This document shows positions 7,173 to 16,116 of a DNA stretch of 30,387 nucleotides, in pieces. The DNA is from JABZIP01 sp052173355 (GTDB lineage Bacteria > Bacillota > Clostridia > Peptostreptococcales > Anaerovoracaceae). The notes beneath the pieces were generated by a model. The model searched no databases and was not told the DNA's origin. It saw only the letters and a list, made by a program, of their open reading frames with translations. The stretch spans positions 1 through 30,387 of the forward strand of contig JBQMYS010000009.1 in the NCBI GenBank assembly GCA_052173355.1, read 5' to 3'. The translations under genes and the position numbers were made by a program. The stretch's first letter is position 1. The number at the start of each line of letters is the position of its first letter.

Positions 7173-8072
7173 ATGTACTTTGGAAGCGTCAGATTTTACA
7201 AGCATGTCATTTTACTTTTAATTGCAATTTTAATAGTCGCTTCTACATCTGCAGCGATTTATCTTTCTGCAAAATCACGCTCACTTGAAAAAGAAAATTC
7301 GCGTTTAGAGCAAGATTTGATACTTTTAGATACCCTTAAACGTGCTCCGTATTACACAAATTCTTTCAGTTATCAAACGCTTTTTCCTGATTTAAATACA
7401 AATTGTGATTTTAAGTTTGAAAAAGATAAGCCCCAATCTGTATATCTGACATTTGACGATGGTCCTTCGCACATTACAAATGAAATCCTCGATATATTAT
7501 TCGAAAGACATATACGTGCAACCTTTTTTGTTCTTTACAAAGAAGGCGAAGAAGCGAATTCACTTTACCGCAGAATGATAGCTGAAGGTCACACTATAGC
7601 ACTTCATTCTACAACGCATAACTACGATAAAATTTACAGTTCAATGGAAAATTTCCTTACTGATGTCGAGTACGTATCTGCAAGAGTTTATGATGCGACC
7701 GGGTACAAACCTAAAATTTACCGATTCCCGGGGGGAAGCGTAAATCCTCATAATGCAAGCATATACCGCCAAGCCACTTCTGAACTGTTAAGGCGCGGAT
7801 ATGTTTACTATGACTGGAATGTTTCAGCAGACGATGCTATTTCCGGAACTTCAAAAAATCAAATGATATTAAATATACTGAACGGTGTTCACGCACACAA
7901 CAAATCAATAGTGTTACTACACGATTCCGCATCCAAAGCAAACACCGTTTCCATTTTACCCGCAGTTTTAGATACTCTTATCTCAGAAGGGTACAATTTT
8001 TATCCGCTATCAAACAAAGTAAGACCGATAACATTTGACTATGAAAAAACTGATTTTACAATAAAAGAATAA
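7173..8072 (+). CDS. Polysaccharide deacetylase (NodB domain), membrane-anchored
   Basis: A 299-residue enzyme that probably removes N-acetyl groups from peptidoglycan or another GlcNAc polymer outside the cell. An N-terminal membrane helix (HVILLLIAILIVASTSAAIYL) and a short coiled-coil-like stretch (SLEKENSRLEQDLILL) precede the NodB domain. All five NodB motifs are present: TFDDGP (Asp95, Asp96), HSTTHNY (metal-binding His145, His149), RFPGGS, DWNVSADD and LLHD. AGGAGG lies 8 nt before the chosen ATG. The open frame extends upstream to 7029, but that part overlaps the promoter. gltX follows after 13 nt and is probably co-transcribed. Peptidoglycan is the most common substrate in this group; the exact polymer cannot be read from sequence. 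Confidence 0.88.
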   Translation: MYFGSVRFYKHVILLLIAILIVASTSAAIYLSAKSRSLEKENSRLEQDLILLDTLKRAPYYTNSFSYQTLFPDLNTNCDFKFEKDKPQSVYLTFDDGPSHITNEILDILFERHIRATFFVLYKEGEEANSLYRRMIAEGHTIALHSTTHNYDKIYSSMENFLTDVEYVSARVYDATGYKPKIYRFPGGSVNPHNASIYRQATSELLRRGYVYYDWNVSADDAISGTSKNQMILNILNGVHAHNKSIVLLHDSASKANTVSILPAVLDTLISEGYNFYPLSNKVRPITFDYEKTDFTIKE

Positions 8073-8085
8073 TAAGGAGAAGGCA

Positions 8086-9753
8086 ATGGATTATACCAAA
8101 TTGGCAGATTTTTTATTCCAAAACATTACAAAAACATCTGAATACTATGAATCGCTGTTCCCAACTAGAGATTTACCAAAAACTGCATCGGTTACAAGGC
8201 TTGCCCCAAGTCCAACCGGCTTTATTCATCTGGGAAACCTATATGGCGGGTTTGCAGATGAGCGACTCGCTCACCAAAGCGACGGTATCTTTTATCTGCG
8301 AATAGAAGATACGGACGATAAGCGATATGTCGATGGGGCAGTTGAAATCATAATAAATTCTCTAAAATTCTTCGGTATAAATTTCGATGAAGGTGCATCG
8401 CTTAATGGCGATTTGGGAATTTATGGACCTTATACCCAAAGTTTACGTGGCGAAATTTATCAATGCTATGTAAAAGAACTTGTCGCTAAAGGCATGGCAT
8501 ATCCTTGTTTCATGTCGAGTGAAGAACTGAACGAAATCCACGATTTACAAGAAAAAAATAAGGAAAATTTTGGAATTTATGGCAAGTGGGCGAAATCTCG
8601 TCATTTTACATTTGATGAAATAAAAGAAAAAATAGATTCCGGCGTTCCTTATGTCATAAGACTTCGTGCAAATGATTATTCCGGACTTTCAAGTGAAGAT
8701 GTACCTACATTTACAATAATTGACGGCATAAGAGGTCCTTTGACAATACCTAGAAATGGTCAAGACACTGTGCTTTTAAAAGCAAACGGCATACCGACCT
8801 ACCATTTTGCTCATGTTGTGGACGATCATTTGATGCGAACTACTCACGTTTTACGAGGTGAGGAGTGGTTATCTTCCTTACCTATACACGTAGATTTATT
8901 TGAACGACTCGAATTCGAAATGCCAATTTTCTGCCACACCGCACATCTTATGAAGATTGACGAAGAAACAGGGCAAAAACGCAAACTTTCGAAAAGAAAA
9001 GACCCCGAGCTTTCCCTTGATTATTACAGGCAAGACGGCTACCATCCGGCTGCAGTTCGCGAATATCTTTTAACCTTGCTGAATTCAAACTTTGAAGAAT
9101 GGAGAATAGCCAATCCTGATTCAGACATAAACGAGTTCAAATTTAGTTTGGAAAAAATGGGAAATACAGGTGCGCTTTTCGATTTAAACAAATTGCACGA
9201 TATTTCCAAGGACGTATTATTAAAACTTCCTGCCGATAATCTTTATGATTTTCTACTAAACTGGGCAACCGAAACAAATGCAAGCTTCAAATCCATACTT
9301 GAAAATAAAAAGGAGATGATTTTAAAAATTTTAGATATTGGCAGATCCGGTCAAAAACCTAGAAAAGATTTAATCTATGCCAAGCAAATAGTGGACTTCA
9401 TCTCTTACTTTTTTGATGAAACTTTCACTATTACCGACAATGCCCCTGATAATGTAAGTGCATCTGATGAAAAAGCAATACTTGCTGAATATCTAAAGAC
9501 TTACAATCATAGCGACAATCAAGAAGAATGGTTCGAAAAAATACGCACTATAGCAGATACTCTAGGCTATGCAAAAAAACCTAAAGATTACAAAAAAAAT
9601 CCTGAACTTTACAAGGGACATGTTGGTGATGTGAGTACCGTAATACGACTTGCGATAGTAGGTAGAGCTCAATCCCCCGATATTCATGAAATCCAGCAAA
9701 TTTTGGGCGAATCAAAAACTCTGCAAAGAATTGAAAAAAAATTACAATCTTAA
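8086..9753 (+). CDS. gltX: Glutamyl-tRNA synthetase (long form)
   Basis: Charges tRNA-Glu with glutamate in the cytosol; a class I synthetase. The nucleotide-binding signatures are APSPTGFIHLGN (HIGH motif, His48) and KLSKRKD at 300-306 (KMSKS motif). Length is 555 residues against about 485 for most bacterial GluRS. Extra length lies in a roughly 35-residue N-terminal lead and in the C-terminal anticodon-binding half, as in a GluRS type found in Clostridia. The region that holds a zinc-binding Cys cluster in E. coli GluRS has only one Cys here (YPCFMSSEEL), so no zinc site is expected. The ribosome binding site AAGGAGAAGG precedes the ATG. The terminator at 9775-9801 closes the unit. A glutaminyl-tRNA synthetase is less likely given the GluRS-like core. 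Confidence 0.92.
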   Translation: MDYTKLADFLFQNITKTSEYYESLFPTRDLPKTASVTRLAPSPTGFIHLGNLYGGFADERLAHQSDGIFYLRIEDTDDKRYVDGAVEIIINSLKFFGINFDEGASLNGDLGIYGPYTQSLRGEIYQCYVKELVAKGMAYPCFMSSEELNEIHDLQEKNKENFGIYGKWAKSRHFTFDEIKEKIDSGVPYVIRLRANDYSGLSSEDVPTFTIIDGIRGPLTIPRNGQDTVLLKANGIPTYHFAHVVDDHLMRTTHVLRGEEWLSSLPIHVDLFERLEFEMPIFCHTAHLMKIDEETGQKRKLSKRKDPELSLDYYRQDGYHPAAVREYLLTLLNSNFEEWRIANPDSDINEFKFSLEKMGNTGALFDLNKLHDISKDVLLKLPADNLYDFLLNWATETNASFKSILENKKEMILKILDIGRSGQKPRKDLIYAKQIVDFISYFFDETFTITDNAPDNVSASDEKAILAEYLKTYNHSDNQEEWFEKIRTIADTLGYAKKPKDYKKNPELYKGHVGDVSTVIRLAIVGRAQSPDIHEIQQILGESKTLQRIEKKLQS

Positions 9754-9774
9754 AATCCAAAAGCGATGATATAC

Positions 9775-9801
9775 AAAAAAGGCTACATATGTAGCCTTTT
9801 T
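9775..9801. terminator. Two-way rho-independent terminator
   Basis: A perfect hairpin AAAAAAGGCTAC-ATAT-GTAGCCTTTTT between the convergent gltX (plus) and ahcY (minus) genes. It has A- and T-runs on both sides, so it can stop transcription from either direction. Confidence 0.93.
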
Positions 9802-9822
9802 ATATTACTTTTAGCGTTCTTA

Positions 9823-11073
9823 TTACCCTTGCCAACTATTCAAATAATCTTCCTGCTCACCGGTCAGTTTGTCTATTTCAATACCCCAAGCTTTCAGCTT
9901 CCTCTCCGAAACGAGTGCATCAATTTCATCTGAAACTTCAATTACCTGGTTTTTTAAATTTTTATAATTGTTCTTTATGTATAATGCGCTAAGCGCCTGA
10001 ATTGCAAAACTCATATCCATTATTTCTGCCGGATGCCCGTCTGATGCAGCTATATTTACAAGCTTACCCTCAGCTATTACATTTAAAACATTTCCATTTT
10101 GAAGTTGATATGCAGTTATGTTATTTCTAACCTCAAAACAATCTTTTGCAATTTCTCTTAATGATGCCATATCCACCTCGCAATCAAAGTGTCCCGCATT
10201 GGATAATATTACATTATTTTTCATAATGAGGAAATGGTCTTTTGTAATAGTTTTTGTGCAACCTGTTGCTGTCACAAATATATCTCCGAGCGGTGCGGCT
10301 TGCATCATTGTCATCACATCGTATCCGTCCATTTTCGCCTCAATAGCCTTTACCGCATCAATTTCTGTAACTATTACTCGTGCACCCATAGCAGCTGCTC
10401 TCATTGCAATTCCCCTTGAACACCAACCATATCCTGCCACAACTACTGTTTTTCCTGCTACGATCAAGTTTGTATTTGCCATTATACTTGTCCATACCGA
10501 CTGTCCGGTTCCATAGCGATTGTCAAAAAGATGCTTGCATCTTGCATTATTTACTGCAACCATAGGAAATGGAAGAATTCCCTCTTTTTCCATAGCGTTC
10601 AACCTTATAACACCTGTCGTAGTTTCCTCGCATCCTCCATAAATCTCACATGCCAAGTCTTTCCTTGTAGTGCAAAGTTTATTTACCAAATCGCCCCCAT
10701 CGTCTATTATAATATTAGGTTTATGTTCAAGACACATTTCTATATGCCTGTCATACTCAACAGGTGTTGCCCCATGGTAGGCGAATACCGAAAGTCCATC
10801 TTCAACAAGCGCGGCCGCCACATCATCCTGAGTAGAAAGCGTATTGCTTCCTGTAACAGACATCTTAGCACCGCCTGCAGCAAGTACCTTGCAAAGATAT
10901 GCCGTCTTTGCTTCCAAATGTACGGAAAGCGAAATTTTAAGTCCTTCAAACGGTTTGTTTGCTTCAAACTCCCTCTCAAGTTCATTTAAAAGCGGCATAT
11001 TATTCTTTACCCATTCTATCTTTTTATGGCCTGATTTTGCCAATGCTATATCACGAATTTCATTTTTTACCAT
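9823..11073 (-). CDS. ahcY: S-adenosylhomocysteine hydrolase
   Basis: Reversibly splits S-adenosylhomocysteine, the product of methyl transfer, into adenosine and homocysteine using bound NAD. At 416 residues it belongs to the shorter archaeal/Thermotoga-like type and ends in LTGEQEDYLNSWQG; it lacks the long C-terminal tail of the animal enzyme. Visible signatures are GGCEETTTGVIRL, CKHLFDNRYGTGQS (substrate-site Lys and Asp), the NAD-binding VVVAGYGWCSRGIAMRAA and HPAEIMDMSFAIQAL. The second glycine usually seen in WCGRG is Ser here, and the usual NDxxxK stretch reads NNARCK. The gene lies 14 nt after the GerM gene and is the last gene of the cdaA operon. Many Firmicutes use MtnN and LuxS for this step instead. 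Its ribosome binding site is GGGAGTG. Confidence 0.93.
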   Translation of the reverse strand: MVKNEIRDIALAKSGHKKIEWVKNNMPLLNELEREFEANKPFEGLKISLSVHLEAKTAYLCKVLAAGGAKMSVTGSNTLSTQDDVAAALVEDGLSVFAYHGATPVEYDRHIEMCLEHKPNIIIDDGGDLVNKLCTTRKDLACEIYGGCEETTTGVIRLNAMEKEGILPFPMVAVNNARCKHLFDNRYGTGQSVWTSIMANTNLIVAGKTVVVAGYGWCSRGIAMRAAAMGARVIVTEIDAVKAIEAKMDGYDVMTMMQAAPLGDIFVTATGCTKTITKDHFLIMKNNVILSNAGHFDCEVDMASLREIAKDCFEVRNNITAYQLQNGNVLNVIAEGKLVNIAASDGHPAEIMDMSFAIQALSALYIKNNYKNLKNQVIEVSDEIDALVSERKLKAWGIEIDKLTGEQEDYLNSWQG

Positions 11074-11087
11074 TTTATCACTCCCAT

Positions 11088-11660
11088 TTATCTAATTGTA
11101 GGTGCTACAAAAGGTTCTGAAGTATCTATGTGACCCATCAAACTATCTACTTCTTTACCGTCCACCATAAACTGAACACTTGTGACTTCATCAAAACTGC
11201 TTAATATTGTGCTCACAATCTGACTTATAAAAAGGCTTTCATCCATTGAGCCTCCAAGCTTTTCCAAACTTTCTGCCGATATATCTACTACTGCCACTCC
11301 GTATTTAATCGTAACATTATTTATGACCACATCACTGCTCACAACTGTAGTTGCCTTTTCACTTATGCTTACAGGAACTTCTTTTAAAAAAATAAGCGTT
11401 CCTACTGCCAAATATGATGCTTTTTCATCATCAGATGCATTTTCAAGTTCTTTTGGCAACGTTGGTCTTTTTTTAGCATATTCTACAAACACATTTTTTA
11501 TATTTTCATTATCCAAATATTCTTTATTTACATAGTAAAGCGTAAGTTCCTTTTGATTAGATTCTTCTCCCTCAAATGGAAATGCACAAGCAACGCCAAG
11601 CATTCCAATCCAACAAATTAACAAAACAATTCCTATACCTTTTACATCCTTTTTTGACAT
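11088..11660 (-). CDS. GerMN-domain protein, lipoprotein or membrane-anchored
   Basis: About 190 residues. An N-terminal hydrophobic segment (IGIVLLICWIGMLGVAC) ends at Cys25; GVAC is only a fair lipobox because -3 is Gly. The rest is one GerMN domain: LTLYYVNKEYLDNEN at the start and YGVAVVDISAESLEKLGG, QIVSTILSSFDEVTSVQFMVDGKEV in the second half. GerM proteins act in sporulation and germination in Bacillus, but single GerMN domains also occur in other exported proteins, so the role is uncertain. I chose the ATG at 11660, where GGAGG is 6 nt upstream; the ATG at 11666 abuts that site and the frame start at 11681 lies before it. The gene sits between glmS (45 nt upstream) and ahcY. Confidence 0.8.
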   Translation of the reverse strand: MSKKDVKGIGIVLLICWIGMLGVACAFPFEGEESNQKELTLYYVNKEYLDNENIKNVFVEYAKKRPTLPKELENASDDEKASYLAVGTLIFLKEVPVSISEKATTVVSSDVVINNVTIKYGVAVVDISAESLEKLGGSMDESLFISQIVSTILSSFDEVTSVQFMVDGKEVDSLMGHIDTSEPFVAPTIR

Positions 11661-11705
11661 AATCATCCTCCAATCAAACAAAATCGTTTAAACTGTTTAC
11701 CGTAA

Positions 11706-13544
11706 CTACTCAACTGTAACGCTCTTTGCCAGATTTTTCGGCTTATCTATATCACAACCTCTTTCCTTTGCAATATAATAAGCAAGTAACTGAAGCGGCA
11801 CAACGCTGATTAAGGGAGCAAGCTCATCCATACAGTTAGGAATATAAACGATTTCATCTGCCTGTGTTTTAATCGCATCATTACCCTCTTTTGCAACTGC
11901 AACGACATAAGCCCCTCTGGCTTTTACTTCTTGTATATTTGCTATCATCTTCTCTTGCAATCTTTCTTGAGTTGCTAAAGCTATGACTAATGTTCCTTTT
12001 TCAATCAAAGCGATTGTTCCATGTTTCAATTCTCCTGCGGGTATCGCAAAAGAATTTATATACGAAATTTCTTTTAATTTTAAAGAGCCTTCGTATGCTG
12101 TACTTGCATCCGTACCTCTACCTATGAAAAACACATTGTTTTCCTTGTAAAGCTGTTTAGCTAAATCGTGTATTTGCGATTCGCAATTTAGTGTATTTCG
12201 CAATAATTCGGGAATATTCTGCAACTCGCTTATATAAGAATCAAAAACTTCTTTTGATATGTGTTCACTTATCCTACCCATATGCAGCGCCAGCAGATAC
12301 AAACACATTATCTGCGTGGTGTAGGCTTTCGTAGATGCAACCGCAATTTCCGGTCCTGCCCACGTATAAAATACATCATCGGATTCTCTTGCCACAGAAC
12401 TTCCTACAACATTTACTATTGACATTATACGTGCGCCTTTACGTTTTGCTTCACGTAGCGCCGCCAAAGTATCCAAAGTTTCTCCGGATTGACTGATTGC
12501 TATAAACAAAGTTTTATCATCCACAAACGGATCTCTGTATCTAAACTCAGATGCAACATCAACCTCAACCGGTATTCCTGCAAATTTTTCTATTGCAAAC
12601 TTTCCAAGTAGCCCTGCATAATACGCTGTTCCACACGCAACAATTACTATTTTGTTAATTTCGCTAATATCCGCTTTAGTAATTGATATACCGTCAAGCT
12701 TGATGTGCCCATCTTTTGTTAAACGCTGATTTAAAGTTTCGAAAAGTCCTTTTGGCTGTTCATGTATTTCTTTTAGCATAAAATGATCATAACCGTCTTT
12801 TTCAGCTGCATCCGCATCCCATGTAATATGAAATACCTCTCGTTTTACTTCTTTTTTATCCTGATTAAAAATCTTTACCGATTCAGCGGTAACCACAACC
12901 ATCTCATTATTTTCAACAAGATAAATTTCACGCGAATGTCTAAGAAGTGCAGGTATATCCGATGCTATAAAATTGCACCCTTTTCCAAGCCCTGCAATAA
13001 GAGGTGCATCTTTTCTGACTGCTACTATCTTATCCGGTTCTTCCGCCGCCATTACCCCTATAGCATACGCGCCTTGCATTTTTTTTACTGCTTTATAAAC
13101 AGCTTCCTGTAGATTTCCGTTGTAATAAATCCCTACTAAATGCGCGATTACTTCCGTATCGGTTTCCGAACGAAACACTATGCCATATTCGCTTGTAAGC
13201 CAGTCTTTAAGCTGCATATAATTTTCAATTATTCCATTGTGAACTACTGCTATGTTCCCCTCTGTGTTGATATGCGGATGCGAATTTTCATGCGACGGCT
13301 TTCCATGCGTGGCCCATCTTGTATGTCCCATACCGATATTACTTTGCAAATCCTTACCTTCAAGCTTTGCTTCCAAATTGGCTATCCTGCCGACATCTTT
13401 AAAAATTTTTAATTTATTGTTTATATTTAATACAATTCCTGCCGAATCGTATCCTCGATATTCGAGTTTCTTAAGGCCTTCAAGGACTATTTCTTTAGCA
13501 TTGTTTGAGTCTTTACCTCCAACAAAACCAACCACTCCACACAT
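11706..13544 (-). CDS. glmS: Glutamine-fructose-6-phosphate aminotransferase (isomerising)
   Basis: Makes glucosamine-6-phosphate from fructose-6-phosphate and glutamine, the committed step to UDP-GlcNAc and peptidoglycan. The 612-residue length is standard. The N-terminal nucleophile glutaminase begins MCGVVGFVG with catalytic Cys2. It is followed by GMGHTRWATHGKPSHENSHPH and two SIS sugar-isomerase domains (ISQSGETLDTLAAL, RGTDASTAYEGSLKLKEISY). The protein ends with the conserved DKPKNLAKSVTVE. The gene starts 12 nt after glmM. That leaves no room for the glmS ribozyme usually found upstream of this gene in Firmicutes, so feedback by glucosamine-6-phosphate cannot act through that RNA here. 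Confidence 0.97.
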   Translation of the reverse strand: MCGVVGFVGGKDSNNAKEIVLEGLKKLEYRGYDSAGIVLNINNKLKIFKDVGRIANLEAKLEGKDLQSNIGMGHTRWATHGKPSHENSHPHINTEGNIAVVHNGIIENYMQLKDWLTSEYGIVFRSETDTEVIAHLVGIYYNGNLQEAVYKAVKKMQGAYAIGVMAAEEPDKIVAVRKDAPLIAGLGKGCNFIASDIPALLRHSREIYLVENNEMVVVTAESVKIFNQDKKEVKREVFHITWDADAAEKDGYDHFMLKEIHEQPKGLFETLNQRLTKDGHIKLDGISITKADISEINKIVIVACGTAYYAGLLGKFAIEKFAGIPVEVDVASEFRYRDPFVDDKTLFIAISQSGETLDTLAALREAKRKGARIMSIVNVVGSSVARESDDVFYTWAGPEIAVASTKAYTTQIMCLYLLALHMGRISEHISKEVFDSYISELQNIPELLRNTLNCESQIHDLAKQLYKENNVFFIGRGTDASTAYEGSLKLKEISYINSFAIPAGELKHGTIALIEKGTLVIALATQERLQEKMIANIQEVKARGAYVVAVAKEGNDAIKTQADEIVYIPNCMDELAPLISVVPLQLLAYYIAKERGCDIDKPKNLAKSVTVE

Positions 13545-13556
13545 ATTGTTCCTTCC

Positions 13557-14906
13557 TTATCCAAATTTTTTTGTAATCAAAAGCGCGAGTTTTTCAGCAA
13601 GCTTCGTAATATAATCTATATCCGCTCCCTCAAGCATTACACGCACCAAAGGCTCCGTTCCGGATGCTCTGACAAGTACGCGCCCTTCACCGCTCATAAG
13701 TTCTTCAATGCTTTCAATCTCACTTCTTACTTCTTCGTCAAGCATATATTTTTTCTTATTTTCATTTTTTACACTGGCATTCTTTAGCACTTGTGGAAAT
13801 ATTTTTATTTCATCGGCAAGCTCCGAAAGTTTTCTTTTTTCATATGCAACAGCATTCATTAGCTGTAATCCGGATAATATTCCGTCTCCTGTTGTCGTAT
13901 GATCTAAAAATATAATATGCCCTGATTGCTCGCCTCCAATAATGCTGCCTGTCTTTCTCATACTTTCAAGTACATACCTGTCCCCCACTTGAGTAACTTC
14001 AACTTCTGCACCCATATTTTCAGCTTCTTTATGAAATCCTATATTGCTCATAACTGTAGCCGTAATGAGATTTTTAGCCAACTTTCCTGTTTTTTTGAGA
14101 AGTTTTGCACATATCAATATGGTTTTATCACCATCAAGTATTCTGCCTTTTTCATCCACTGCTATCAATCTATCCGCATCTCCATCAAAAGCAAGCCCCA
14201 AATCAGCATGATGCGTTAAAACGGCTTTTGCCAGCATTTTAGGATGTGTAGAACCGCAAGATTCATTTATATTAAGTCCATTCGGCTCATTTCCTATAAC
14301 AAAAACTCTTGCTCCCAATTCTTTGAAAACCTTTTCTGCAACCTTGTATGCCGCACCGTTAGCGCAATCAAGTACAATCCTGAAATCTTCCAGAGAGATA
14401 TTTATTGTGCTCTTTAAGAACTCGGAATACAAATCAAGTGCATTATCTTCAGCTTCAAGCGAACGTCCCAGTTTTTCTCCTGTTATATGGCTGTTAACAT
14501 CTATATTGCGTATGAGTATATCCTCTATTTGTTCTTCCAATTCATCATCAAGCTTAAATCCTTCACTTCCAAAAAACTTGATGCCGTTATATTCAAAAGA
14601 ATTATGTGATGCCGATATTACAATGCCTGCCGTTGCCTTATAATGTTTTACTAAATAAGCTATCGCAGGAGTAGGTAATACCCCGACTTTGATTACATTT
14701 CCACCCATGGCTAAGATGCCCGCGCTTATCGCATCTTCAAGCATATCTCCCGAAATTCTTGTATCTTTACCTATCAGAACAATAGGTCTTTCATCCTCTT
14801 TTTTGAGCACATATGCCCCTGCTTTGCCGAGATTAAACGCAAGCTCCGGTGTTAATTCGGAATTTGCAATTCCTCTAACTCCATCTGTGCCAAACAATTT
14901 ACCCAT
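13557..14906 (-). CDS. glmM: Phosphoglucosamine mutase
   Basis: Converts glucosamine-6-phosphate to glucosamine-1-phosphate, the step after GlmS. At 449 residues it is normal length. Signatures are the start MGKLFGTDGVRGIAN, the active-site serine loop ISASHNSFEYNGIKFF (Ser100), the metal-binding DGDADR and the phosphate-binding RASGTEPLVRVMLEG near the C-terminus. The active-site loop usually reads SASHNPYEDNGIK; SFEY here is a mild variant. It lies 19 nt after cdaR and 12 nt before glmS. In Firmicutes GlmM binds CdaA and lowers its activity, so this gene order couples cell-wall precursor supply to c-di-AMP level. Confidence 0.96.
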   Translation of the reverse strand: MGKLFGTDGVRGIANSELTPELAFNLGKAGAYVLKKEDERPIVLIGKDTRISGDMLEDAISAGILAMGGNVIKVGVLPTPAIAYLVKHYKATAGIVISASHNSFEYNGIKFFGSEGFKLDDELEEQIEDILIRNIDVNSHITGEKLGRSLEAEDNALDLYSEFLKSTINISLEDFRIVLDCANGAAYKVAEKVFKELGARVFVIGNEPNGLNINESCGSTHPKMLAKAVLTHHADLGLAFDGDADRLIAVDEKGRILDGDKTILICAKLLKKTGKLAKNLITATVMSNIGFHKEAENMGAEVEVTQVGDRYVLESMRKTGSIIGGEQSGHIIFLDHTTTGDGILSGLQLMNAVAYEKRKLSELADEIKIFPQVLKNASVKNENKKKYMLDEEVRSEIESIEELMSGEGRVLVRASGTEPLVRVMLEGADIDYITKLAEKLALLITKKFG

Positions 14907-14925
14907 AAATATCTCCTACCAAGTT

Positions 14926-16116
14926 CTAATCTATTTTTACAAGTATATCTTCAGGTTCTACACTTGCATCAGCAATATAATCAATAAACTCAACCCTAAC
15001 TTTTACTTTGTGTTCACCGCTGTCTAACCCTGTCACATCTACATACAATTTAACATCACCTGCGCTAATTGCAGAACTATGCTCGTTTCGCATCACGACT
15101 TTCACCTTTAATGACTCGCTCGCAATACTGATATTCTTGTCGGACGCAAGCCCCTTAACGTTCACATTCGAAGATGAAACTAAAAACTCTTTGCTGTCGA
15201 GTCCTTTAATTTCAACTTCAAGATTTACGTTTTCAGGTTCAAACAATTCTACCCCTTCAGGTAGTAAAATTGATATTGGTATTTTTTTACTTTCTTTTAA
15301 ATCATCCAAATATATAGGATTACTTACAAGTTTCTCTATTTTCTTTAATTCATTTGAAAATCCGACAATTTTTACGGTCTTAGGAGAATCAAGCGCGGAA
15401 ATACGGTACTCTGCAGGCGGTTCTCCTTTCAAATCAAGGCTGAGCGGCACTTCCTTTATACTATAAAGTCCTGCTTGCACATTGATTTTTTTCGTCGAAA
15501 ATTTCACTCCCGTAACTTCTTTGCCCTTAGAATCGTAAGCTCTCAGTTTAATCGTATATTTTTTGGATTGTTCTTTTAACTTTGCAATTTCAACATCTGC
15601 ACAAACCTTATACACTTTTGCAACCTGACTTGTTGGGCCTGTCACATCTACTTCTTTAACATCTTGAGAAAACAATTTCGGTTCTCTGTCTTTAATCAGA
15701 TCACCCGTAAATCTGGCTGTTACAGTTTTTTTCATTGTAAGCAGTTTCTCTACATTTATTGGAATAGCAGGAATTTTTTGTTCTATGAGTTCCACTTTTC
15801 TTGGCAGTTTGACACTAACAGCAACATAATTCTTGCCTTTTCCATATCCCGACACATCTGCCGTTGCCACTACATCTTGTGCATTTATTTTCATAACATC
15901 AGAACGCGCACCAGACACCACTATATCCATAGTTTTAATGTCGGAATAATCTATTGCAAGTCCCCGCTTTTCCAATTCTTGATAATTTACAAATTGAATA
16001 GGAATCTTTGAAATTCTCTTTTCGGATAACGGATTTTCTACCGCCACAACATAAAACCACAAAAACAATGCAATTACAAGCGATAGCAACCTTAGGACGT
16101 TTTTATTCTTGAGCAT
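14926..16116 (-). CDS. cdaR: CdaA regulator, YbbR-domain protein
   Basis: A 396-residue protein with one N-terminal membrane helix (LRLLSLVIALFLWFYVVAV) and a series of extracytoplasmic YbbR repeats. Each repeat carries a phrase of the type 'V.VSG...V..I...DV.A..DVSGY..G' (for example at about residues 65-95) and ends with a strand such as ..V.V. CdaR interacts with and modulates the diadenylate cyclase CdaA. The gene overlaps the 3' end of cdaA by 14 nt, with AGGAGG inside the cdaA coding region, so the two are translationally coupled. The sequence is poorly conserved, as is normal for this family; the call rests on the repeats and on its place between cdaA and glmM. Confidence 0.9.
   Translation of the reverse strand: MLKNKNVLRLLSLVIALFLWFYVVAVENPLSEKRISKIPIQFVNYQELEKRGLAIDYSDIKTMDIVVSGARSDVMKINAQDVVATADVSGYGKGKNYVAVSVKLPRKVELIEQKIPAIPINVEKLLTMKKTVTARFTGDLIKDREPKLFSQDVKEVDVTGPTSQVAKVYKVCADVEIAKLKEQSKKYTIKLRAYDSKGKEVTGVKFSTKKINVQAGLYSIKEVPLSLDLKGEPPAEYRISALDSPKTVKIVGFSNELKKIEKLVSNPIYLDDLKESKKIPISILLPEGVELFEPENVNLEVEIKGLDSKEFLVSSSNVNVKGLASDKNISIASESLKVKVVMRNEHSSAISAGDVKLYVDVTGLDSGEHKVKVRVEFIDYIADASVEPEDILVKID

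Noticed and set aside
11074..11087. SAM- or SAH-responsive riboswitch before ahcY
   Set aside because: The gap to the upstream gene is only 14 nt.
13545..13556. glmS ribozyme
   Set aside because: There is no space between glmM and glmS for it.
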